Position numbers and translations under genes: made by a program
Shown here: piece by piece, positions 41,309 through 48,568 of the stretch
How positions within the stretch are numbered: position 1 is the first letter of the stretch
Layout of the letters: the number at the start of each line of letters is the position of its first letter
DNA from: RUG11237 sp045126515
Lineage (GTDB): Bacteria > Bacillota > Clostridia > Lachnospirales > Lachnospiraceae
Reading direction: 5' to 3'
Assembly (NCBI GenBank): GCA_045126515.1
Contig: JBGVOM010000048.1
Span: 62,001-126,000 of the forward strand
Length of the DNA: 64,000 bases
The notes under the pieces: model-generated
Told to the model about the DNA's origin: nothing
Database searches by the model: none
Seen by the model: the letters and a program-made list of their open reading frames with translations, nothing else

Positions 41309-42328
41309 TTATGCTTTTGTAAGACTTTCTAATAAATCCGGAGATACATTCAGTGTGCCAATCTTATCTGCTTTATCCCCAATCTCTACAAATGCCTTGG
41401 CAATCAAAGCTCTGCTATCCATACCACTGGCTACCAGTGCCTTTATAATCTCTGTGTCAATTCCTGCAAATGTCTTTAACAGTACTTGGGAATCATAAGC
41501 CTTAGCGTCAGATCTCTTTTTCTCATTCTCTGTCTGTAAATCTACCAACTTACGCTTTTCCTCTTCCAATACAATATCATTATTCAATTTCTTTGCATCT
41601 AATTCTGCCTGTTTTTCCTGAATCAGGCGTTTGGTTTCCATCTCTTTTTCCCGTTGTTCCTTTTGTTTTTCGGCAATCTTAATTTCTGTATTCAGTTCAT
41701 TTTCTTTCACAATACGTTCTTGTTCAATGGCTGCATTTCTTCTCTTATAAATAGCATCATCCTGTAATTTTAATATTTCTTCTCTTGTAGCAGCTTCTAA
41801 AGCTTTTCTGGTTTCCACTTTTGCCAAAATTCCTAAAATAGAAACAGATAATACTTGTAACCCAAACTCCTGAATCGTTTCATCTTTCTTCATTCCTTCG
41901 GCAATGGCTTCCGCTAATGCATCGCTAGAAACCATTGCTTCCCTTACTGTTTTCGTACTTAGAAATTTTGTTACATAAACCTTAGCAAGATTCATAACCT
42001 GTTTTGACATTTTGATTTTCGCTTCATTTAATACTTCCTCATATTCCTTTTTATTGTTTTTATAAGAAAATTTTACCATTTGAGCAGCCTTTTCGTAATT
42101 TGTAATAGTATAGGAAATATCTCCCTGCACACTTACGCTTTGAAAATCACAAGTCATAATATCATCAAAAACAAAACTGGTATCAAAGGCTGTAGCTGGT
42201 ATTACAATCATGCTTGTGGTCATAGTATTATAAAAAAAAGAAAGTCCTAATCCCTGTTGTATTACTTTTCCTCTTTTTACCTTCATTACATATTCTGTGG
42301 GTTCAAATTTTTTATATTTTATGCTCAT
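41309..42328 (-). CDS. SPFH/Band 7 domain protein
   Basis: A 339-residue SPFH (stomatin/prohibitin/flotillin) protein. The SPFH domain spans about 15-190, with VMKVKRGKVIQQGLGLSFFY, SFVFDDIMTCDFQSVSVQGDISYTI and FGLQVLSVSILGI segments. A long charged coiled coil follows (about 190-285, EREKEMETKRLIQEKQAELD region). There is no clear N-terminal membrane helix, so it may bind membranes peripherally or form a soluble scaffold. The start at 42328 follows GGAGG by 8 nt. An SPFH gene inside a NAD salvage operon is unusual; its partner role is unknown. Confidence 0.88.
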   Translation of the reverse strand: MSIKYKKFEPTEYVMKVKRGKVIQQGLGLSFFYNTMTTSMIVIPATAFDTSFVFDDIMTCDFQSVSVQGDISYTITNYEKAAQMVKFSYKNNKKEYEEVLNEAKIKMSKQVMNLAKVYVTKFLSTKTVREAMVSSDALAEAIAEGMKKDETIQEFGLQVLSVSILGILAKVETRKALEAATREEILKLQDDAIYKRRNAAIEQERIVKENELNTEIKIAEKQKEQREKEMETKRLIQEKQAELDAKKLNNDIVLEEEKRKLVDLQTENEKKRSDAKAYDSQVLLKTFAGIDTEIIKALVASGMDSRALIAKAFVEIGDKADKIGTLNVSPDLLESLTKA

Positions 42329-42359
42329 TTCCATATCCTCCTTTATGAAATAATCTTCC

Positions 42360-43832
42360 TTAAAATTCTCCTTCATTTAACAGTGCCCTGATATCTTCCA
42401 ACGACTGTTCTTTGACTAACCTGCCATCCTTATACACGATTTCTAAAAGGTTATTTTCTTTTGGCAGATTGTCTTTTGTGTAACCATCTTCAAATGCAAG
42501 ACTGCCATCTTCATTGCGATAAACATAGCATAATCCTTTCTGGCTCTTTTTAAATCCTCCTTCTTTTGGATTTTTAAAAATCGGAATCGGCTTTCCGTCT
42601 ACTTCACAATAAGTTGCCTTAATACAAGAGCTGAAGGTATCTCTGGTAAATGGTTTTAATTCTCCATTTTCCTCCACACACTGCATACTAAAACTTCCTA
42701 CCCCCAGGGCAACATTATTGCAGGCAAACCCATTTTCAATGAGAATTTTGTATATTTCTTCACATCTTTGTATGGTAATACTGTCACCGTAAATTGCTTT
42801 TACATGAGGATCCAGCACCTTATATCCTTTAGAATTAACCGTACCCCCAAAAATTTCCCAGAGTCTAAATACTGTCTTGGTCACCACTTCCACACAGTCA
42901 CCACTATCACCGCGCATTAACATACAGCCATTGTGTTCTAAAATTTCTTTTTTCAGTTGTGGAAGTACTTTGTCAATTACATTCCAGTAATCATACGAAT
43001 CCAAAACCGCTGAGAAACTGGTATCTGGATAAATTTCTGTAAGCAGTCTTCTAAGTAAAGTAATTTCATCTCCATCTACTGCATAATTGCTGCACATCAC
43101 GGAGTGCTCCGTACTTACTGCTCCATAAGCTACCTTTTCTTTTTCGCAGTCGCAAACATACATCTGTTCTAAAAATGGAATAACCGGCACCGTTGCCGTA
43201 TTCAGAAAAGAGAGACACCATCCTGCACTGGACTTTACCGCAGATTGTAAACATTCCTGTCCACGGAAGGAAAAATCTCCTAAAGCTCTAGCTCTCTCCA
43301 CGCCATCCTCCACAGAAATATCATAATACTTATTTACTATCTTCCGGTACGTATTTCCTACAGTAGCACTCAACATTGGATGCCACAATTCTGCACTGAT
43401 TAAGGACTCTAATGCCTGTGGCAGCCACGCGAAATCCGGGTGGGTATTGCTGATTTCAAACATTGGCACATGCATAGGTACTTTTGTTCCTTCCGGTAAT
43501 GCTTTGATTTCTAATGGCAGATATCCTAATTTATATAGTTTTTCTATCTTTCCGCTACTGAATGCATTGCTTCCTAATGCTGCATTTAACACTCGATTAT
43601 ACTCACCTAACACTTCCTCTAAAGGTCGCTTAAAAAATTCTTCCTCAAAGTATTCTATCAAATATGTCTTGATAAATGCCTGCAATCCAAACATAACTAC
43701 TTCATTCCACATATCAACCCTGCTCATTCGAGGAGTAAAATAGGAAACAGATTTTTCTATGTTTTTGGGCAGCATATCTGAATGTACTGCCTTGTAAAAA
43801 TCGATTAATAACATTGGATTAGTGTTTTTCAT
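42360..43832 (-). CDS. nadV: Nicotinamide phosphoribosyltransferase (NadV/NAMPT)
   Basis: A 490-residue enzyme, the usual NAMPT length, forming NMN from nicotinamide and PRPP. Typical features: NPMLLIDFYKAVHSDMLP at the start, LGDFSFRGQECLQSA, the catalytic His in STEHSVMC, the DSYDYWNVIDKVLPQL motif, MRGDSGD for PRPP, and ALGVGSFSMQ. It lets the cell recycle nicotinamide directly. PRPP synthetase is encoded immediately upstream, supplying its co-substrate; this pairing is also known from phage NAD pathways. Confidence 0.95.
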   Translation of the reverse strand: MKNTNPMLLIDFYKAVHSDMLPKNIEKSVSYFTPRMSRVDMWNEVVMFGLQAFIKTYLIEYFEEEFFKRPLEEVLGEYNRVLNAALGSNAFSSGKIEKLYKLGYLPLEIKALPEGTKVPMHVPMFEISNTHPDFAWLPQALESLISAELWHPMLSATVGNTYRKIVNKYYDISVEDGVERARALGDFSFRGQECLQSAVKSSAGWCLSFLNTATVPVIPFLEQMYVCDCEKEKVAYGAVSTEHSVMCSNYAVDGDEITLLRRLLTEIYPDTSFSAVLDSYDYWNVIDKVLPQLKKEILEHNGCMLMRGDSGDCVEVVTKTVFRLWEIFGGTVNSKGYKVLDPHVKAIYGDSITIQRCEEIYKILIENGFACNNVALGVGSFSMQCVEENGELKPFTRDTFSSCIKATYCEVDGKPIPIFKNPKEGGFKKSQKGLCYVYRNEDGSLAFEDGYTKDNLPKENNLLEIVYKDGRLVKEQSLEDIRALLNEGEF

Positions 43833-43866
43833 TGTATAAATCCTCCCATCTTTTCAAAAACGTCTA

Positions 43867-44688
43867 TCAAATATTTGTATTTTTTAAAATTTCTATCTTT
43901 TCATGTTCTTTGTTAAATATACTGTCTGTTGTATAAATTTTTTGAATTAAGTCACTAGAAATCAATTCTCCTTTTAACACAGATGACTCACAGTGACTTA
44001 CAAACAGGTAAATATTTTTTGCCCCCAATTCCCGAAGTTTCTTTGCAGAATGTAGAAAAGTTCCTCCATAAGAACAAATATCATCCACAATCAATATATC
44101 ATTTCCTGCAATCTGCCCGATTTCACCTGACACATCCAGTCCTTTGATTTCACCTGTACACCAGTCACGTTTTTTTATTCCAAAACAATATGCCTTCGGT
44201 ATCATTCCTCCATACCTTTTACCTGCCCCTTCATCTGGATAAAACATCAAAGGTTCCTCTCCACGCTCCGCCTTGATTATTTCAATTACCTGTTCAATTT
44301 TACCTTTAGGGGATATTTGTTTTACTCGGTTTAACAACGCAAGACTCACATTCGAGTGAGCATCCAACACCCTCACTTCTTTGTATTCTAAGCTGTTAAT
44401 CAATTCTGCAAAATATTTCAGCGTAAATACATCTTCTTCCCGTTGGACTCTGTCCTGCCTTGCATTTGGAATATAAGGCATCGTAAGCACAAGATTGCTA
44501 TATCCTGCCTCTTTACAGTGTTTGGTGAGAAAATACAAAATTAACAATTCTTCGTTATTCTCATAATTCCAGCAAATTACAATCTCGTCTTCTTTTTCTT
44601 TTCCTAAATCACTTAAATTCTCTTTTAAAAGCAGTGTCCCATCCGGAAAATGACTGCTCTTTATTTCTTTTCCCTCAATCCGAATCAT
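43867..44688 (-). CDS. prs: Short ribose-phosphate pyrophosphokinase (PRPP synthetase)
   Basis: A 273-residue PRPP synthetase-like protein, shorter than housekeeping bacterial Prs (about 315). Conserved: the ATP-binding MPYIPNARQDRVQREED, the metal-binding DAHSNVSLALL region, FYPDEGAGKRYGG and the PRPP loop ILIVDDICSYGGT. It would make PRPP for the NAMPT reaction encoded next. The short form and pairing with NAMPT resemble phage and accessory NAD operons. The ATG at 44688 follows AAGGGAT. The genomic housekeeping prs is presumably elsewhere. Confidence 0.92.
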   Translation of the reverse strand: MIRIEGKEIKSSHFPDGTLLLKENLSDLGKEKEDEIVICWNYENNEELLILYFLTKHCKEAGYSNLVLTMPYIPNARQDRVQREEDVFTLKYFAELINSLEYKEVRVLDAHSNVSLALLNRVKQISPKGKIEQVIEIIKAERGEEPLMFYPDEGAGKRYGGMIPKAYCFGIKKRDWCTGEIKGLDVSGEIGQIAGNDILIVDDICSYGGTFLHSAKKLRELGAKNIYLFVSHCESSVLKGELISSDLIQKIYTTDSIFNKEHEKIEILKNTNI

Positions 44689-44718
44689 CTCTTATCCCTT
44701 CTTTCTTTCAAAAATTTC

Positions 44719-45237
44719 TTATATAATTTCAACCTGGCACATTTTCATGGCTTCTAATGCATTATTGTGGCTTTCCACTGTCACACCGGCACAACAATCT
44801 GCTTCCACCGCCACTTTCACTTCCGGCAAAAATGCTTTGATAATAAGTGCGTTAGAAATTACACAAATATCTGTGCAGAGTCCGATTAATGTAACACTTT
44901 CTAAAGACTCGTTTTCTTTTAAGTATTCTGCCAATTCTACCGAACCAAAAGCAGGCTTATCAAATACTTTCATGTCAGGTGTTCTTAATTTTTCCAGCCG
45001 TTCTTCTATCTGCCACCCATCACTGCCCTGAATACAGTGAGGTACCGGAAGTTTTTTTCCCTCCTGTGTCATACTGTAATTACCCAAATGGGTATCTCTG
45101 GTAAATATAATCTCCCCCTGAAAATTCTTTATTTTCTCTTCCACTTTTGGAACAATATTCACCGCCTCCCTGCTACCCAATGCTCCATCAATAAAATCCT
45201 TCTGCATATCCACCACTACTAAAACCTGACGTTCCAT
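44719..45237 (-). CDS. pncA: Nicotinamidase (isochorismatase family)
   Basis: A 172-residue cysteine hydrolase. The triad is visible: Asp in LVVVDMQKDFIDG, Lys in KVFDKPAFGS and Cys in LIGLCTDICVISNAL, with a non-Pro cis-peptide-type region before the Cys. It converts nicotinamide to nicotinate. In one operon with NAMPT it gives two alternative routes from nicotinamide. It is the first gene of the operon; GGAAGGAGAG precedes the ATG. Other isochorismatase-family activities are possible, but the operon supports nicotinamide. Confidence 0.9.
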   Translation of the reverse strand: MERQVLVVVDMQKDFIDGALGSREAVNIVPKVEEKIKNFQGEIIFTRDTHLGNYSMTQEGKKLPVPHCIQGSDGWQIEERLEKLRTPDMKVFDKPAFGSVELAEYLKENESLESVTLIGLCTDICVISNALIIKAFLPEVKVAVEADCCAGVTVESHNNALEAMKMCQVEII

Positions 45238-45303
45238 AATTATCTCTCCTTCCGATTTTCTCTATTATCTCCCTTTGCTTCTTTGTTATTATCTTTTTGA
45301 TAT

Positions 45304-45336
45304 TATCATTATGATACTATTTTTACTTGTTGTCAA
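45304..45336 (-). promoter_or_regulatory. Promoter and overlapping operator-like palindrome of the NAD salvage operon
   Basis: On the minus strand TTGACA (45336-45331), 17 bp, CATAAT (45313-45308). The 13-bp palindrome TATCATTATGATA (45304-45316) covers the -10 box, the expected place for repression, presumably by the NrtR-like last gene of the operon. Confidence 0.75.
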
Positions 45337-45434
45337 CTATTTTTTCAAAAAAATCCAAGACAGTTCCACTCTCCCAAGAAATTGAGAAAGCGTCACCGCC
45401 TTGGATTATTTCAAAACTCGCTTGCAAATCAATA

Positions 45435-45638
45435 TTAAATTGTTCCTATATTCATTGCTTCCACATCCCCCAGAAGAAAGAACTCCACAAAATCGTTATA
45501 ATCTGCACTGACTTCTTAAAACCAGTCTCGCACCATATTCTGGAACATCAGCTTGACCTCCAAATTTGTAAGTGCCAATTCATATTGGGGCTGTATTCCC
45601 TCTGAAACTTCATCATATTTTTCATAAGAAATCCACAT
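45435..45638 (-). pseudogene. Decayed fragment of an AAA-ATPase-like/PD-(D/E)XK family gene
   Basis: Reading the minus strand from 45638 gives MWISYEKYDEVSEGIQPQYE, ALTNLEVKLMFQNMVRDWF, an in-frame TAA at 45516-45518, then EVSADYNDFVEFFLLGDVEA and a stop at 45435. The combination of EVK-x-MF-x-N-MVRDWF and YNDF-x-LLGD-x-EAMN is characteristic of the AAA-ATPase_like/PDDEXK_9 proteins abundant in gut Clostridia. Both ends and the rest of the ~500-residue gene are missing. Non-functional remnant downstream of the GyrI-like gene. Confidence 0.6.
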
Positions 45639-45662
45639 TCTTCCACCCCGTCAAATACTCAG

Positions 45663-46298
45663 TCATAATCTTCCTTTCACGGGATGCCTTATCACCGTTT
45701 TCAACCTTTCAGGTGCTACTCTCCTTGCATCACTTAGATAAATCTCATGATGTAATCTTTTCTCTGTAATATCCAGCTCGTAGCCCTGTACCACCATAAA
45801 ATCATGCATCCTTTGAACTGTTTCCGGCTCATCATCATAAGGGCCAATGTGCATACACTGAACGCACAGCCCCTCATCATAGGTAAGAAATTCCACCTTT
45901 GAAAAGTCTTCTTTCTTTTTCTTTGTTGCTTCCTCTATTGCCCATTCAAAATCCTTTTTTGTCACAAAATCCGGCAATCGGATGACAGAAATAAAATGAA
46001 AATCTTCCTTGTGGGTATAATCGATTCCCACTATATTATCCTGCCACCAAAATCCTTCCAAAGGAGGAACTACATAATCAAAATACCCGTCAATTTGGTG
46101 ACTTCCCTTTTTACTCATTTTAATAGTGAACGCAATTGCATAGAGCAGTCCAATGGATTCCTTATACTCGCTCTCCTCCTCATTTGGATTTCCTTTGCCA
46201 CGAACTGCAATATAATTCATAGGTGGTACTTCCACAATGCCCGGTTGATTCTTAGGCATATAAAATTCCTTATATTCCTTTTTATAGTCAAATGCCAT
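45663..46298 (-). CDS. GyrI-like small-molecule-binding protein
   Basis: A 211-residue protein of the GyrI-like small-molecule-binding family (SOUL/GyrI superfamily). Seen: YKEFYMPKNQPGIVEVPPMN, YIAVRGKGNPNE, LEGFWWQDNIVG, CVQCMHIGPYDDEPETVQRM and HHEIYLSDARRVAPERLKTV, the family's aromatic pocket and closing motif. Such proteins bind or hydrolyse hydrophobic or toxic compounds. The ATG at 46298 follows AAAGGAGGAA. Last intact gene of an operon led by a WYL regulator. Confidence 0.88.
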   Translation of the reverse strand: MAFDYKKEYKEFYMPKNQPGIVEVPPMNYIAVRGKGNPNEEESEYKESIGLLYAIAFTIKMSKKGSHQIDGYFDYVVPPLEGFWWQDNIVGIDYTHKEDFHFISVIRLPDFVTKKDFEWAIEEATKKKKEDFSKVEFLTYDEGLCVQCMHIGPYDDEPETVQRMHDFMVVQGYELDITEKRLHHEIYLSDARRVAPERLKTVIRHPVKGRL

Positions 46299-46311
46299 TT
46301 TCCTTCCTCCT

Positions 46312-46686
46312 TTATTCATTCATCTCACTCTCTAAGATTTCTTTCTGTTTTTTCTTGCTAAATCCTCCCAGAACCAGCTGGTATGACTTATCCAGCAGAT
46401 CTTTCACTAAAACATCCGGTACCTCGCCATCCGCTTTTATGGAGTTCCAATGGATTTTATTCATATAATAGCCTGGAATAATATCCTCATATTGCTGCCT
46501 GAGAAACTCTCCTTCTACCGGCTCAAGTTTCAATGTAATATAGTAAGGCTCGTTATTATCCCCCAGGCAAACCGCTGCAAACATCTTCCCGCCAATCTGA
46601 TAGCGAATCCAATTCCAATCCTTTTGAAGATCTTTGGTAACTCCCTGCTTACTTAGCAAAAATTCATCTATCCACACATATTTCAT
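46312..46686 (-). CDS. MmcQ/YjbR family protein
   Basis: A 124-residue protein of the MmcQ/YjbR family (CyaY-like fold). Features: the basic DWNWIRYQIGGKMFAAVCLG, YYITLKLEPVEGEFLRQQY, PGYYMNKIHWNSIKADG and the C-terminal LLDKSYQLVLGGFSKKKQ. Family members are small proteins with a proposed DNA-binding role, not well proven. It overlaps the preceding acetyltransferase gene by 4 bp and is followed 13 bp later by the GyrI-like gene, so it belongs to one operon. Confidence 0.9.
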   Translation of the reverse strand: MKYVWIDEFLLSKQGVTKDLQKDWNWIRYQIGGKMFAAVCLGDNNEPYYITLKLEPVEGEFLRQQYEDIIPGYYMNKIHWNSIKADGEVPDVLVKDLLDKSYQLVLGGFSKKKQKEILESEMNE

Positions 46687-47453
46687 TTATTTCCTGCCTC
46701 CATCAAAAGTTTTTCACAAATTGTATGAAATTTTTTCTCTGATAAAATTTCATTGGTGATATAAGTGCCATTATAGAATAAAGCATAATTTGTCCATACC
46801 ATAGGAGCATTCTGTGCTTTTTCCCTACTGTCTATATAAACAGATGTAAACTTGATTCCTTGCGAATCAGCATACCGCTCTATAACAGGAACATATTTTG
46901 CCGTATATGGGCAGCCACTTGTGTAATATAAGGTAAATCCTTCCTTCTCTATTTTAGGTATTTTGGCACAGGTTTTAAACTCTGGAACCTCTGCATTCTC
47001 ATGAAAAGGCAGATACATAAGTGTAAAATATGGCTCCGCAGTATCTGCAAGCCGAAATCCCTTATACGCAAGATATTTAGGGTCTGATAAAAATGACATT
47101 TTCTTTGCTGATGAAATAACCGTAAGTCCACTTTTCCCTTTTTCTTTTGCATCTGCAATACAAAGCTCCAAAAGTTCATTGGCATATCCATTGCCCTTAC
47201 AGGAACCGGACACCCAAAAACAATTGATATGCATGTAGTTTTCTGCCTTCACTGGTACCCATGCATATTCCGACGGTATGTATTCAATAAAACACTTTCC
47301 TCGAATATTTCCTTTTAAGAATACAAGCCCCTCATCTAATCGTTCTTTCATCCACGCTTTTTTTGCCAGCACTTGTGGATCTTTACTACTTGCTATGGCA
47401 CAGCAAATATGTTCTTCCTCTAAATTTTCCTTTGTTATCCTTATGTATTCCAT
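46683..47453 (-). CDS. GNAT acetyltransferase with YoaP-like C-terminal domain
   Basis: A 256-residue two-domain protein. Residues ~1-145 form a GNAT fold, with the acetyl-CoA loop in CFWVSGSCKGNGYANELLE. The C-terminal part (about 165-256) resembles the YoaP domain, with FTLYYTSGCPYTAKYVPVIE, a thioredoxin-like YTSGCP start. The substrate is unknown; YoaP-type proteins are found in stress or detoxification contexts. It is 12 bp after the WYL regulator gene and overlaps the next gene by 4 bp. Confidence 0.88.
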   Translation of the reverse strand: MEYIRITKENLEEEHICCAIASSKDPQVLAKKAWMKERLDEGLVFLKGNIRGKCFIEYIPSEYAWVPVKAENYMHINCFWVSGSCKGNGYANELLELCIADAKEKGKSGLTVISSAKKMSFLSDPKYLAYKGFRLADTAEPYFTLMYLPFHENAEVPEFKTCAKIPKIEKEGFTLYYTSGCPYTAKYVPVIERYADSQGIKFTSVYIDSREKAQNAPMVWTNYALFYNGTYITNEILSEKKFHTICEKLLMEAGNK

Positions 47454-47465
47454 TTCATTTACCTC

Positions 47466-48371
47466 CTACAAATATAGCCTTTGAATACTTTTTGCAATGT
47501 CCACTATTTTCTCTCTTAGTTCCGAGGGTTCCAACACCACAACCTGAGCGCCAAAAGTAAGCAGCCAGCTGGTCAGATGTTCCATATCTGTATAATCCGC
47601 CTGAAATAAAAGCTTTCCGTCCTTCATCTCCCGAAAACATCCTACTCCAAATTCTTCTACCAGCCGCCATTTACATTCCTGTTCAAAAAGAGCTTTTACC
47701 TTTATCCTACCGGGAAAGATTCTTTCATTGCTTAAATCCGGCATTGACACCTGTCTTTTCGCAAACATCTGCTCCAATATTTTTGTTTTCTCCATGCGAT
47801 TCAGTTTAAACATTCGAAAATCTTTTCTCTTTTTGCACCATCCCCATACATACCAGCTTGACCAGCGAAATATCAGATAATACGGCTCGATTTGGCGAAC
47901 CGACTCTCCCTTAGGAGAATAGTAAGTAAATTCAAGTTCTTTACTCTTATCAATGGCTGTGCGCACCAGCTCAATTTTAGGTGCCAGTGATTCTTTATAC
48001 CAGGAGGATAAATCAATGAGCACCGACTGATTTCCAACCATAAAATCAGAGGAGCCCACCGACAACTTTTCCATCAGTTTTCCATACCGATTTGTTCCGC
48101 TTACACTGTCCAGACTGCGAAGTCCTGCCAATATATCCTGCATTTCCGCATTGTTTAACAGTGTTCTGTCTATTTTATAGTCCTCCATAATTGAAATGCC
48201 ACCATTTACACCCTGTTTTGTCACAATGGGAATTCCGGCTTTACACAAATCTTCAATATCTCTGTTAATAGTTCTTCTAGAAACCTCAAACTGCTCTGCA
48301 AGATAAGGTGCCGTAACAACATCCCTCTGCAACAATATTGATAGAATTCCAATCTGCCTGTCTATCTTCAT
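47466..48371 (-). CDS. WYL-domain transcription regulator (YafY/DeoR-like)
   Basis: A 301-residue regulator. The N-terminal HTH_11 reads RQIGILSILLQRDVVTAPYL and AEQFEVSRRTINRDIEDLCK; GIPIVTKQGVNGGISI is the wing. The WYL domain (about 135-220) has EFTYYSPKGESVRQIEPYYL and YLIFRWSSWYVWGWCKKR, where the usual W-Y-L is WYV. A WCX-like tail completes it. WYL regulators commonly sense nucleic acids or stress ligands. First gene of the four-gene operon ending in the GyrI-like gene. Confidence 0.93.
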   Translation of the reverse strand: MKIDRQIGILSILLQRDVVTAPYLAEQFEVSRRTINRDIEDLCKAGIPIVTKQGVNGGISIMEDYKIDRTLLNNAEMQDILAGLRSLDSVSGTNRYGKLMEKLSVGSSDFMVGNQSVLIDLSSWYKESLAPKIELVRTAIDKSKELEFTYYSPKGESVRQIEPYYLIFRWSSWYVWGWCKKRKDFRMFKLNRMEKTKILEQMFAKRQVSMPDLSNERIFPGRIKVKALFEQECKWRLVEEFGVGCFREMKDGKLLFQADYTDMEHLTSWLLTFGAQVVVLEPSELREKIVDIAKSIQRLYL

Positions 48372-48504
48372 GATTACTCCTTTAACAATTTCATTATACT
48401 ACGCAAAACACGACAACAGTTTGTCATGTTTTTATTATACCTAATAGAAAAACCACTTTCAATTACCTCATTGTTTACACGCCGCACCTCTTTAAAAATT
48501 CTTA

Positions 48505-48545
48505 ACCAAAAGAAATCCCCACTGTCATTCTCACAGTGAGGATTT
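48505..48545 (-). terminator. Terminator of the large surface-protein gene
   Basis: AAATCCCCACTGT (48513-48525) pairs with ACAGTGAGGATTT (48533-48545), one G-T pair, 7-nt loop; CTTTTGG follows on the minus strand. Confidence 0.8.
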
Positions 48546-48568
48546 AAATCATTTCTTTTTTATAGAGC

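Noticed and set aside
45327..45605. 92-residue plus-strand frame
   Set aside because: It is antisense to the decayed ATPase fragment and the NAD operon promoter, lacks a ribosome-binding site and is low in typical coding composition.
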